A stretch of 64,000 nucleotides of DNA from Rhodococcus sp. KRD197 (GTDB lineage: Bacteria; Actinomycetota; Actinomycetes; Mycobacteriales; Mycobacteriaceae). Shown piece after piece: positions 32,133-40,670 of this stretch. Each line of letters begins with the position of its first letter. Within the stretch, counting starts at the first letter, position 1. The position numbers and the translations under genes were made by a program. A model generated the notes under the pieces. It was given only the letters and a program-made list of their open reading frames with translations. It ran no database searches and was not told where the DNA came from. The stretch covers positions 190,922-254,921 of the forward strand of contig NZ_JABFAO010000016.1 of NCBI RefSeq assembly GCF_017168235.1, in the 5' to 3' direction.

Positions 32133-32233
32133 GTTACACACGAACGGACCGTGCCGGAGTCCTGAGGGCTGCAGAGACTCCCGGTCCTTGCGCGGCGGGC
32201 CTCACATTCACCGAATGTGAGGCCCGCCGATTT
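32133..32233 (+). ncRNA. Iron-regulated small RNA, candidate MrsI (ncRv11846) counterpart
   Basis: About 100 nt between an iron-box promoter and a very strong terminator, with no credible ORF. The transcript should fold into two parts. The first is a 12-bp stem, GGACCG (32146-32151) and GGAGTC (32156-32161) pairing with GACTCC and CGGTCC (32176-32187), with a 4-base bulge and a 14-base loop CTGAGGGCTGCAGA. The second is the terminator stem. M. tuberculosis encodes the iron-sparing sRNA MrsI between blaI (Rv1846c) and the thioesterase Rv1847; here the element lies directly before the equivalent thioesterase gene. Homology rests on position, iron box and size, since no alignment was run. Start and end are estimates. 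Confidence 0.75.
32194..32233 (+). terminator. Intrinsic terminator of the small RNA
   Basis: A 16-bp perfect stem, GGCGGGCCTCACATTC (32194-32209) and its complement (32213-32228), closes a three-base ACC loop and is followed by GATTTTCC. It also ends any read-through from the FhuF-like gene. Confidence 0.93.
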
Positions 32234-32322
32234 TCCTGCATCCACGGTCGTGTAGTTCTGATTCGGCGGCGGTGATCGATCGTCGTTGCCGGAATGCACA
32301 CTGGTGCGAGCGAGGAGAACCT

Positions 32323-32790
32323 GTGAGCGGGACTGAACACGAAACAGCGAATGGTGCGCCGAACCTCGGCGATATAGACCCAGCGCAGATGACCGAGCTG
32401 TGCGGTCGAGGCTTCGACGGGGCAGTCGGCCTCGAGTACACCGACATCTCCGCCGACCATGTTCGCGCCACATGGGAGGTCACCCCAGCATTGCATCAAC
32501 CGGCCGGCATCATGCACGGCGGAGTGCTGTGCTCGGTGGTGGAGTCGCTCGCAAGTATCGGTGCGAGCGTCTGGCTGGGTGAGCGCGGGCACGTGGTCGG
32601 CGTGAACAACAACACGGACTTCCTCCGCGCATCTCGTCAGGGACGCCTCGTTGCCGAAGCGCGGCCGATACATCGAGGTCGAACACAGCAGATCTGGCAG
32701 GTCGACATCACCAACGAAGCCGGCAAGCACGTCGCACAGGGCAAGGTACGTCTGGCGAACATCGTCGATACCGAAAGTCTGGGACAGTAG
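32323..32790 (+). CDS. PaaI family hotdog thioesterase (Rv1847-like)
   Basis: A 155-residue single hotdog-fold enzyme. The family signature HQPAGIMHGGVLCSVVESLAS covers the catalytic-helix region, followed by VGVNNNTDFLRASRQGRL. Such proteins hydrolyse aromatic or fatty acyl-CoA thioesters; substrate not predictable. The GTG at 32323 has GAGGAG five bases upstream. It follows the small RNA and precedes the aldolase gene by five bases. In M. tuberculosis Rv1847 sits in front of ureA, so this is the conserved neighbour of the urease operon. Confidence 0.88.
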   Translation: MSGTEHETANGAPNLGDIDPAQMTELCGRGFDGAVGLEYTDISADHVRATWEVTPALHQPAGIMHGGVLCSVVESLASIGASVWLGERGHVVGVNNNTDFLRASRQGRLVAEARPIHRGRTQQIWQVDITNEAGKHVAQGKVRLANIVDTESLGQ

Positions 32791-32795
32791 GTCCG

Positions 32796-34085
32796 GTGAC
32801 GAACGAAGCCCCCGGGCCCGAGCCGGCCTCCACTGGCGCTCGCCTCACCGAACGTGCGTACGACCGAATCGACACGATTCTCGGGCCGGTCGATGCTGTA
32901 CTCGCACGCGACTATCCGGGTGATCGACTCGGTGGACAGCCGATCCACACCGTGTACGTGTCGGCCTCCGATGCCTCGGTGGATCTTCCGCACCAGTGGG
33001 GAAGCGATGCACTGGCTCTGCTCGAGGCAAACCGTGAGGTCTTCGACTCGCTGGACTCGGCGGGCATCGTTCCCAGAGTTCGCGAGATCCTCGAACGCAG
33101 CCCTGTGCAGGATCTGCGGATCGACTTCGAGGACGGCTACGGCTGGCGCGCTGATTCCGTTGAGGACGATCATGCTCGCCGGGCCGGCCGGGTCCTCGCG
33201 AGACTTGCAGCGGATCCGTCGGGGCCGAGCTGGCTGGGTATTCGCCCCAAAGGGCTTGCGCCCCATGAACGCGGTCGCGCCATCAGGACACTCGAGCTGG
33301 TGCTGGACGGTGCGGGGGGCGTGCCCGACGGATTCGTCTTCACGGTGCCGAAACTGCGTGCAGTGGAACAGGTCGACGCCGTGGTGGCACTGTGTGAAGA
33401 ACTCGAGCGCGCTCACGGGCTTGCCGAACGCTCGCTACGGTTCGAGCTGCAGATCGAGAGCCCACAGGCTGTCGTCGGACGTGACGGCACTGCCACGGTT
33501 GCACGCGCATTGGGACACGCAGACGGCCGTTGCACGTCACTCCATTACGGCACTTACGATTACAGCGCAGCGTGCGGAATCGCCTCGGCGCAGCAGTCTC
33601 TCGCACATCCGGTTGCCGATCACGCGAAGAATGTCATGTTGGCTGCAGCCGCACAGAGCGGAGTCTGGGTGTGTGACGGCTCCACCCAGGTCGTTCCCGT
33701 CGGCACACCCGACGAGATAGAATCGGCGATCGTTCGCCACGCCGCACTGGTCACACGCTCGCTCGAACGCGGCTTCTATCAGGGCTGGGACATGCACCCA
33801 GCGCACCTCGCGACCCGGTGGACTGCCACGCTGTCGTTCTTCCGGTCGGCGATGCCCGCAGCGGCAACACGGGTGGCGGCATATCTCGACCGCGCTTCGG
33901 GGGGAATGATGGACGAGCCGGCAACTGCGCAGGCGCTCGCCGGGGTTCTCGTGCGCGGACTCGACTCGGGCGCGGTGAGCGAACAGGATCTGAAGTCCGT
34001 CTCGTCGTCGATCACGCGAGAAGTCCTCGACGCTCTGCTGACTCGGACAGTCGGCGGGGCTTCGTCCCCCGATCCGAAGGCCTGA
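32796..34085 (+). CDS. HpcH/HpaI aldolase / citrate-lyase-like protein (DUF6986 type)
   Basis: A 429-residue TIM-barrel protein of the CitE/HpcH superfamily. Visible elements are DLRIDFEDGYGWR (metal-binding acid region, near residue 110), WLGIRPKGL, FELQIESPQAVVGRDG (acidic metal ligand, near 220) and LHYGTYDYSA. It probably cleaves or forms a C-C bond in an acyl-CoA or keto acid using Mg. The GTG start is five bases after the thioesterase stop, so they are co-transcribed. It is absent from this spot in M. tuberculosis. Placement before urease would fit glyoxylate-yielding purine or ureide breakdown, but that is speculation. Confidence 0.75.
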   Translation: MTNEAPGPEPASTGARLTERAYDRIDTILGPVDAVLARDYPGDRLGGQPIHTVYVSASDASVDLPHQWGSDALALLEANREVFDSLDSAGIVPRVREILERSPVQDLRIDFEDGYGWRADSVEDDHARRAGRVLARLAADPSGPSWLGIRPKGLAPHERGRAIRTLELVLDGAGGVPDGFVFTVPKLRAVEQVDAVVALCEELERAHGLAERSLRFELQIESPQAVVGRDGTATVARALGHADGRCTSLHYGTYDYSAACGIASAQQSLAHPVADHAKNVMLAAAAQSGVWVCDGSTQVVPVGTPDEIESAIVRHAALVTRSLERGFYQGWDMHPAHLATRWTATLSFFRSAMPAAATRVAAYLDRASGGMMDEPATAQALAGVLVRGLDSGAVSEQDLKSVSSSITREVLDALLTRTVGGASSPDPKA

Positions 34086-34196
34086 CATCACCGCCGATGT
34101 CGGCGTTCGCTGCCGCTCCACGTGAATCGTGTCAGTATTGGCGTCACCGAAAAAGGGCCGATCGACGTCGGCCGAGACCGATGAGGATGGAGACCA

Positions 34197-34829
34197 ATGC
34201 GGCTGACTCCACACGAGCAGGACCGTCTGCTGATCAGCTACGCCGCCGACCTGGCTCGGCGGCGCAGTGAGCGCGGGCTGTTGCTCAACCACCCCGAGGC
34301 GGTGGCCCTCATCACCGACCATCTGCTCGAGGGCGCCCGCGACGGCAAATCGGTGGCGGAACTGATGGCGACCGGCCGTGAAGTGCTGGGCGCCGACGAC
34401 GTCATGTCCGGGGTTCCCGAGCTCCTTCCCGAGGTGCAGGTCGAGGCCACATTCCCGGACGGAACCAAACTCATCACCGTGCACGATCCGATTTCTCCGA
34501 AACGCGATGACGGGCATCTTGTTCCGGGTGAGGTGATCACCGTCGAGGGCACGATCGAACTCAACGACGGCGCCGATGTCGTGACGATCGACGTGGTCAA
34601 CACCGGCGACCGCCCGGTTCAGGTCGGCAGCCACGTGCACTTTCCTCAGGCCAACGCGGCCCTCGAATACGATCGGGATCTCGCTCACGGTCGACGCCTC
34701 GACATCCCGGCCGGGACGGCCGTCCGATTCGAACCGGGCATCTCGATGACGGTCGATCTCGTCCCGATCGGCGGTACCCGCGAAGTGCACGGTCTGAGCC
34801 TCACCCCTCCTGGAAAGCTGGATGCTTGA
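34197..34829 (+). CDS. ureAB: Urease gamma-beta fusion subunit
   Basis: A 210-residue protein joining UreA and UreB. Residues 1-100 are the gamma subunit ([20 protein letters not shown] to [20 protein letters not shown]). Residues from about 110 are the beta subunit ([40 protein letters not shown]). It packs around UreC in the nickel urease that splits urea into ammonia and carbamate. In mycobacteria these are two genes; here they are one uninterrupted frame. ureC overlaps its stop (TGATG). Confidence 0.96.
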   Translation: MRLTPHEQDRLLISYAADLARRRSERGLLLNHPEAVALITDHLLEGARDGKSVAELMATGREVLGADDVMSGVPELLPEVQVEATFPDGTKLITVHDPISPKRDDGHLVPGEVITVEGTIELNDGADVVTIDVVNTGDRPVQVGSHVHFPQANAALEYDRDLAHGRRLDIPAGTAVRFEPGISMTVDLVPIGGTREVHGLSLTPPGKLDA

Positions 34830-36550
34830 TGGTGCACATGAGCCGGTCCCGCTACGCACAGCTGTTCGGCCCGACCACCGGTGATCGGATTCGCTTGGCC
34901 GACACCGATCTGCTGATAGAGGTCACCGAGGACCGCTGCGGTGGACCTGGGCTCGCCGGCGAGGAGGCCGTATTCGGCGGTGGCAAAGTCATTCGTGAAT
35001 CGATGGGACAGTCACGTGCCACCCGAGCCGACGGAGCCCCCGATACCGTCATCACCGGAGCTGTGATCGTCGACCACTGGGGGATCATCAAGGCAGACAT
35101 CGGCATTCGAGACGGCCGAATAGTTGCACTCGGCAAGGCCGGGAACCCGGACACGATGTCCGGTGTGCACCCCGATCTCGTGATCGGCCCGTCGACCGAG
35201 ATCATCGCCGGCAACGGAAAGATCGTCACCGCCGGTGCAATCGACTGCCACGTTCACTTCATCTGCCCCCAAATCATGGACGAGGCCCTCGCCGGCGGCA
35301 TCACGACGGTGGTCGGCGGTGGGACCGGGCCGGCGGAAGGCAGCAAGGCAACCACGGTCACACCCGGCGCGTGGCACCTGTCTCGAATGCTCGAAGCTCT
35401 CGACCACTGGCCGATGAACATCGTGCTGTTGGGCAAGGGAAACACCGTCAGTAGCGAGGCGATGTGGGAGCAACTACGCGCAGGCGCCTCCGGGTTGAAG
35501 CTGCATGAGGACTGGGGGTCGACCCCGGCCGCCATCGATGCATGCCTGCGGGTGTGCGAGGACGCCGGAGTTCAGGCCGCGCTGCACTCGGACACTCTCA
35601 ACGAAGCAGGCTTCGTCGAAAGCACCCTCGGTGCGATCGCCGGACGCGGCATTCACGCTTACCACACCGAAGGTGCCGGAGGAGGTCACGCTCCGGACAT
35701 CATCACCGTCGCCTCGCAAGGACACATCTTGCCGAGTTCGACCAATCCCACACGGCCCCACACGATCAACACTCTCGACGAGCACCTCGACATGCTCATG
35801 GTCTGTCATCATCTGGATCCGTCGATACCCGAGGACCTCGCATTCGCGGAGAGCCGCATCCGGCCGTCGACCATCGCCGCAGAGGATCTACTGCACGACC
35901 TCGGGGCGATCTCGATGATCGGCAGCGATGCGCAGGCAATGGGCAGGATCGGCGAAGTGGTGCTGCGGACTTGGCAGACCGCGCATGTGATGAAGAAGCG
36001 GCGTGGCCTGCTCTCCGGCGATGTCGGTGCCGACAACAACCGCGTCAGGCGATACATCGCGAAATACACCATCTGCCCGGCAGTCGCCCACGGGCTCGAT
36101 CACGAGATCGGTTCGGTGGAACCGGGCAAGCTGGCGGATCTGGTCCTGTGGGATCCGGCATTCTTCGGCGTCCGGCCGCACCTGGTCGTCAAGGGCGGGA
36201 TGATCGCCTGGGCTCAGATGGGTGACGCCAACGCCTCGATTCCGACTCCACAACCAGAACTGCCCAGGCCCATGTTCGGTGCCTCCGCGAAAGCCGCCGC
36301 AGCGACCTCCGTGCATTTCGTCGCACCGCAGGCAATCGAGGACGGTCTGGCGGACCGATTGAACTGCGACCGCCGACTCGTCGCTGTGGGCAATGTTCGG
36401 GCCGTAGGCAAGTCCGATATGCCGCTCAATGACGCGCAGCCACGAATCGAGGTCGACCCGGACACGTTCACGGTGAAGATCGACGGTGAAGTATGGACGG
36501 CAGACCCGGCAACGGAACTCCCCATGGCACAGAGATACTTCCTGTTTTGA
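34829..36550 (+). CDS. ureC: Urease alpha (catalytic) subunit
   Basis: A 573-residue catalytic subunit holding the di-nickel centre. Visible are the HVH metal ligands in [11 protein letters not shown] (near residue 136), the lysine that is carbamylated to bridge the nickels in GLKLHEDWG (near 220), and the mobile-flap cysteine in [20 protein letters not shown] (near 325). The ATG at 34829 overlaps the ureAB stop; a second ATG three codons on (34838) is an alternative. Complete length, no damage. Confidence 0.97.
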   Translation: MVHMSRSRYAQLFGPTTGDRIRLADTDLLIEVTEDRCGGPGLAGEEAVFGGGKVIRESMGQSRATRADGAPDTVITGAVIVDHWGIIKADIGIRDGRIVALGKAGNPDTMSGVHPDLVIGPSTEIIAGNGKIVTAGAIDCHVHFICPQIMDEALAGGITTVVGGGTGPAEGSKATTVTPGAWHLSRMLEALDHWPMNIVLLGKGNTVSSEAMWEQLRAGASGLKLHEDWGSTPAAIDACLRVCEDAGVQAALHSDTLNEAGFVESTLGAIAGRGIHAYHTEGAGGGHAPDIITVASQGHILPSSTNPTRPHTINTLDEHLDMLMVCHHLDPSIPEDLAFAESRIRPSTIAAEDLLHDLGAISMIGSDAQAMGRIGEVVLRTWQTAHVMKKRRGLLSGDVGADNNRVRRYIAKYTICPAVAHGLDHEIGSVEPGKLADLVLWDPAFFGVRPHLVVKGGMIAWAQMGDANASIPTPQPELPRPMFGASAKAAAATSVHFVAPQAIEDGLADRLNCDRRLVAVGNVRAVGKSDMPLNDAQPRIEVDPDTFTVKIDGEVWTADPATELPMAQRYFLF

Positions 36551-36593
36551 GCAGGCACACCGTGCGGGATGCCGGAGCCTGCCAGGCGATCTC

Positions 36594-37250
36594 GTGAGTG
36601 CGGCGATCACACGGGTAGCCACCGTCATGTCGCTGGCCGATTCGAGGTTGCCGATCGGCGGTCACGTGCATTCGGGCGGCGTGGAGGAGGCCATCGAGCA
36701 AGGACTCGTGCGAGATCTCGTGACGGTCGAGGCGTTCCTGAACAGGCGCCTACGGACCACCGGGGCGGTGTCTGCGTCGATCGCGGCGGCGGTGTGCGAA
36801 TCGATCGTCGCCACCGATGTCGCCGACGCCGAGTGTGACGCACGAACACCGTCCCCTGCGGCGAGGGCCGCGTCACGCGCACAGGGACGAGGATTGCTCA
36901 GGTTGGCGAAAGTCAGCTGGCCCGAACACGATTGGACGGCATTGCCGCCGCGACCCCACCTCGCCGTCGTGCTCGGAGTTGTCGGTCGCGTGGCCGGTAT
37001 CTCTGGGCAGGATGTGGCCTCGATCCAGGTCTACACCACCATGACAGGATCCGCGGTGGCGGCGCAGCGTCTGCTGGCGCTGGACCCGTCCGAGGTGGCG
37101 GCGTGCACCCTCCGTCTGGCGATCACGTGCGACGAGGTCACCGACTCGGTGTGCGCGCATCTGCCCGAGCTCGTCGATCTGTCCGATCCGCTGCTCGATG
37201 TGCTGGCCGAGTCGCATGCGCATCGTGACCGGCCCCTTTTCGTATCCTGA
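36594..37250 (+). CDS. ureF: Urease accessory protein UreF
   Basis: A 218-residue helical protein that works with UreD and UreG in nickel insertion. The N-terminal signature [20 protein letters not shown] matches the UreF pattern, and the C-terminal half includes [21 protein letters not shown]. The GTG at 36594 was chosen because it leaves a normal short N-terminus; an ATG at 36627 would cut close to the signature. It is in the same operon 43 bp after ureC. UreE is missing from the operon, as in mycobacteria. Confidence 0.9.
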   Translation: MSAAITRVATVMSLADSRLPIGGHVHSGGVEEAIEQGLVRDLVTVEAFLNRRLRTTGAVSASIAAAVCESIVATDVADAECDARTPSPAARAASRAQGRGLLRLAKVSWPEHDWTALPPRPHLAVVLGVVGRVAGISGQDVASIQVYTTMTGSAVAAQRLLALDPSEVAACTLRLAITCDEVTDSVCAHLPELVDLSDPLLDVLAESHAHRDRPLFVS

Positions 37251-37285
37251 CCTCCGATCCACCTCAGCTCCAGAAAGGCCATGAC

Positions 37286-37978
37286 ATGCCTCCGCATTTC
37301 ATCGACGGACAACCGCACGACCACGGACTCGGTCGGCCCAAGCGAGTCCGTGTCCCCGGCGAGCCACTGCGGATCGGAATCGGGGGCCCGGTCGGCTCCG
37401 GCAAGACGGCGTTGGTCGCGGCCCTGTGCCGAGAACTGCGCGACGAGTTGGCCCTCGGCGTGCTGACCAACGACATCTACACCACCGAGGACGCCGACTT
37501 TCTGCGGCGCCATGCCGTACTGCCCGACGAACGGATCACCGCCGTCCAGACCGGTGGTTGCCCGCATACCGCGATCCGCGACGACATCACTGCCAACCTC
37601 GATGCCATCGACGATCTCGTCGAGGGCAACCCGCCACTCGACCTCATTCTCGTCGAGTCCGGCGGGGACAACCTCACAGCCACGTTCTCGTCAGGACTCA
37701 TCGATGTTCAGATCTTCGTCGTGGACGTCGCAGGTGGCGACAAGGTGCCACGCAAGGGTGGTCCGGGCGTGACGTTCTCCGATCTGTTGGTGATCAACAA
37801 GACCGATCTCGCCCCATACGTCGGAGCAGACCTCACCGTGATGGAGAGCGACGCGGTGCGAGTACGCGAGGGGCGGCCCACCGCCATGATCTCGCTGACC
37901 GAGGATCCAGCCGCCACCCTCGTCCTCGAATGGGTCAGGACTCAGTTGAAGGAGACGGCCGACGCCGATGCGCACTGA
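37286..37978 (+). CDS. ureG: Urease accessory GTPase UreG
   Basis: A 230-residue SIMIBI-class GTPase supplying energy for nickel delivery to apo-urease. The P-loop GGPVGSGKT is near residue 34, the metal-binding CPH motif in [12 protein letters not shown] near 91, VESGGDNL near 115, and the base-specific NKTD near 170. A short His-containing N-terminus ([11 protein letters not shown]) may bind nickel, perhaps compensating for the missing UreE. AGAAAGG precedes the ATG. It overlaps ureD by 11 bp. Confidence 0.97.
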   Translation: MPPHFIDGQPHDHGLGRPKRVRVPGEPLRIGIGGPVGSGKTALVAALCRELRDELALGVLTNDIYTTEDADFLRRHAVLPDERITAVQTGGCPHTAIRDDITANLDAIDDLVEGNPPLDLILVESGGDNLTATFSSGLIDVQIFVVDVAGGDKVPRKGGPGVTFSDLLVINKTDLAPYVGADLTVMESDAVRVREGRPTAMISLTEDPAATLVLEWVRTQLKETADADAH

Positions 37979-38633
37979 GCTCGTCATCGAGGCCAGCGCT
38001 GATCGCAGTCCGCGCATCATCTCCTCGGGAGGATTGTCGGGCCGTCTGACCGGACCGGATACCGTGCACATGATCGGCACGGCTGCAACACCTCTCGGCG
38101 GCGACGAGATGCACATTCGAGTCGTCGTGGCAGCTCGTGCTCGGCTCGTCGTCCACAGCGTTGCGGCCTCGGTTGCTCTACCCAGCGCCTCGAACAGGGA
38201 ATCGTTCGCGCACTGGTCGTTCGAGGTGGACGAGGGGGGCGACCTCGTCTTCGATCCCGAACCGATGATCGTCGCTGCGGACGCGGTTCACCACACCGAC
38301 ACGACCATCCGTTTCACCTCGTCGTCTTCGGTGGAGTTTCGCGAGCGCGTTCAGATCGGCCGCAGCGGTGAGTCCGCTGGGCAGTGGCGTGCGTCGATGC
38401 GCAGCGATGTCGATACTCGTCCGCATTTGCGCCACCGTGTGGAGTTGGGCGTCGGGACGACCGGGCACGACGCACTCAACGCCCCGATGGCGTTGTCGAG
38501 CACGCTGAGGTACCCGGACGAGCGAGCCCCCGACAGTTCCGGACACAGCCTTGTCCGGATGCCGCTGGCCGCGGGAGGATCGCTGACGACCTGCACCGGT
38601 TCCAGGCTGGACGCACTACCGTTGACGTCATGA
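37968..38633 (+). CDS. ureD: Urease accessory protein UreD (UreH)
   Basis: A 221-residue accessory protein forming the scaffold on apo-urease for UreF and UreG. It is shorter and more diverged than enterobacterial UreD, as is usual for actinobacterial copies. Recognition rests on [31 protein letters not shown] and the operon position at the end of ureAB-C-F-G-D. The stop is overlapped by the ArsR gene start (ATGA), tying metal sensing to the urease transcript. Confidence 0.88.
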   Translation: MRTELVIEASADRSPRIISSGGLSGRLTGPDTVHMIGTAATPLGGDEMHIRVVVAARARLVVHSVAASVALPSASNRESFAHWSFEVDEGGDLVFDPEPMIVAADAVHHTDTTIRFTSSSSVEFRERVQIGRSGESAGQWRASMRSDVDTRPHLRHRVELGVGTTGHDALNAPMALSSTLRYPDERAPDSSGHSLVRMPLAAGGSLTTCTGSRLDALPLTS

Positions 38634-39001
38634 CCGATTCGGACACCGCCGGCGTGCTTCGCCCGTTCGATCCTGAGCATGTGGCACAAGCGCGTGCGGC
38701 CCTCGACGCGGTGGACGATCTCGGTGAGTGGGTGCAGCGATTCGACCTGCTGGGTGACCCGACCAGACTCCGGATCCTGTTGTGCATGCACCGCGCGCCA
38801 GGTATCTGTGTCACTGACCTGTCCGCGGCACTCGGAATGACGGCGACGTCGGTTTCGCATGCGCTGCGGCTGTTACGCAACGAGGGCTGGGTTGCCGTGG
38901 CGCGGGACGGTAAGAAAATGACCTATCGGCTCGACGACGAGATCGTCCATCGCATGCTGCACGAACTCGGCGCCACCCATGCACATCCAGTGCGGGAGTG
39001 A
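38630..39001 (+). CDS. ArsR/SmtB family metalloregulator
   Basis: A 123-residue winged-helix repressor: FDLLGDPTRLRILLCMHRAPG, then VTDLSAALGMTATSVSHALRLLRNEGWV. The C-terminal helix and tail contain four histidines in EIVHRMLHELGATHAH, a plausible nickel or cobalt site of the alpha-5 type used by NmtR/KmtR, though not the exact DxH-x10-HxxH pattern. No N-terminal cysteine metal motif. Translationally coupled to ureD, so it probably senses nickel supply for urease or controls a nickel transporter elsewhere. Confidence 0.85.
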   Translation: MTDSDTAGVLRPFDPEHVAQARAALDAVDDLGEWVQRFDLLGDPTRLRILLCMHRAPGICVTDLSAALGMTATSVSHALRLLRNEGWVAVARDGKKMTYRLDDEIVHRMLHELGATHAHPVRE

Positions 39002-39032
39002 CGCCGAGTTCTGTGTGAATGAGCCTGGGTGA

Positions 39033-40427
39033 TCAGCCTGCGGCTCTGGCTTCCTGGTCGGCTCGACCGCTATCGCCCGGACTCTCTGTCGCTTCTATCG
39101 AGTTGAGTTGCTCGATGGCCAATCGGGCGAAGACCTGCTGTTCGGTCGACGCCATCTGAGCGCGTCCGCGTCCGAGGAAGGTGACGAACCACGAGATGAC
39201 GGTGGTGATTCGGCTGCGGTATCCGACAAGGTAATACAGGTGCAGAGCGAGCCACATCATCCACGCGATGAAGCCGCTGAATTCGAGTTTGCCGACCTTC
39301 GCAACCGCATTGAATCGAGAGACGGTCGCCATCGACCCCTTGTCGAAGTACTTGAACGGCTGGCGCTGTGCTGGATCGGCACCGTTGAGTGAGGCCTTGA
39401 TCTGCTTGGCTGCGTAGGTTGCGCCCTGAATGGCGCCCTGCGCCATGCCGGGGACATCCTTCACCAGCATGAGGTCGCCGACTACGAACACGTTCGGGTG
39501 GCCCTTGATGGTGAGATCGGGTTCGACGACAACGCGGCCGGCGCGGTCGGTTTCCGACTCCGATTGATCGGTGAGAATCTTGCCCAGCGGGCTGCCCTGA
39601 ACTCCGGCAGACCAGACCTTGCACTGCGCTTCGATACGTCGGGTGCTTCCGTCCTTTTCCTTGACGGTCAAACCGTCATTGTCGACGTCGGTCACCATGG
39701 CGTTGAGCTGGATCTCGACCCCGAGCTTCTTCAGCCGGTCGGCCGCCCTCTTCCCCAACTTCTCGCCCATCGGCGGCAGCACCGAGGGTGCCGCGTCGAG
39801 GAGAATCACGCGCGCGTCACGTGGATCGATATTGCGGAACGCCCCGTCGAGTGTCCGGTCTGCGAGTTCTGCGATCTGGCCGGCAAGCTCGACGCCCGTC
39901 GGTCCGGCGCCGACGACGACGAACGTCATCAGCCGATCGCGCTCTTCTTGGTCGTGGGACAATTCGGCTTGTTCGAAGGCGCCGAGGATGCGGCCGCGAA
40001 GCTCGAGCGCGTCGTCGATCGTCTTCATTCCCGGCGCGAACTCGGCGAAGTGATCGTTGCCGAAGTAGGACTGCTGAGCACCCGCCGCGACGAGGAGGCT
40101 GTCGAACGGTGTGACTGTGGTGCGCTCGAGGAGTCTGGACGTCACGGTCTTGGCGGTGAGGTCGATGTCGATGACCTCGCCCATCAAGACCTCGGCGTTC
40201 TTCTGCTTGCGCAGGATGACACGGGTGGTAGGAGCTATCTCGCCGACGGAGAGGATCCCGGTTGCCACCTGGTAGAGGAGCGGCTGAAAGAGATGGTGCG
40301 TGGTCTTCGCTACCAGAGTGACGTCGACGTCGGCCTTCTTGAGCGCCTTCACGCCGAACAGACCGCCGAAACCGGAACCGATGACTACAACGCGATGACG
40401 TTTCGATTCGACCGGTTGGATGCTCAT
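39033..40427 (-). CDS. ndh: Type II NADH dehydrogenase
   Basis: A 464-residue non-proton-pumping NADH:menaquinone oxidoreductase. The FAD motif VVIGSGFGGLFGV is near residue 15 and the NADH motif VVVGAGPTGVELAGQIAE near 175. A C-terminal hydrophobic amphipathic part, SGFIAWMMWLALHLYYLVGY, anchors it to the membrane. The ATG at 40427 follows GGGAGCAGG. M. tuberculosis ndh (Rv1854c) has the same place and orientation beside ureD. This is the last conserved gene of the syntenic block. Confidence 0.96.
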   Translation of the reverse strand: MSIQPVESKRHRVVVIGSGFGGLFGVKALKKADVDVTLVAKTTHHLFQPLLYQVATGILSVGEIAPTTRVILRKQKNAEVLMGEVIDIDLTAKTVTSRLLERTTVTPFDSLLVAAGAQQSYFGNDHFAEFAPGMKTIDDALELRGRILGAFEQAELSHDQEERDRLMTFVVVGAGPTGVELAGQIAELADRTLDGAFRNIDPRDARVILLDAAPSVLPPMGEKLGKRAADRLKKLGVEIQLNAMVTDVDNDGLTVKEKDGSTRRIEAQCKVWSAGVQGSPLGKILTDQSESETDRAGRVVVEPDLTIKGHPNVFVVGDLMLVKDVPGMAQGAIQGATYAAKQIKASLNGADPAQRQPFKYFDKGSMATVSRFNAVAKVGKLEFSGFIAWMMWLALHLYYLVGYRSRITTVISWFVTFLGRGRAQMASTEQQVFARLAIEQLNSIEATESPGDSGRADQEARAAG

Positions 40428-40563
40428 TACCTGCTCCCTAAAGATTGAGATGTGGTCACAACGGTAGTCGCCATCGTTTCTTCCGTCTCGGCAAGGGGCA
40501 TGACGTGCGTCGAACATGCGCAAACCGCGGCCTGCGAACAGCAACCTGTGGAAAGTTTTTAAT

Positions 40564-40608
40564 GTCAGGACAAAGTCTTGACTTTGCTTGTGATGTGGAT
40601 TACATATT
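40564..40608 (+). promoter_or_regulatory. Promoter and operator of the sugar ABC importer
   Basis: CAAAGTC-TT-GACTTTG (40571-40586) is a perfect 7-bp inverted repeat, overlapping an imperfect GTCAGGAC-AAA-GTCTTGAC (40564-40582). The -35-like TTGACT (40578-40583) lies inside the repeat, with CATATT (40603-40608) as a possible -10. A repressor bound here would shut off the transporter. The regulator gene is not nearby. Confidence 0.5.
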
Positions 40609-40670
40609 GAGTGCCACATCGAGTGATTCACCACCGACCCATCGGGGATCGGCGTCGAGAAAGAGAATTG

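Noticed and set aside
32100-32322. A small protein encoded in the sRNA interval
   Set aside because: No frame with a plausible ribosome-binding site and coding bias; two strong stem-loops occupy most of the interval.
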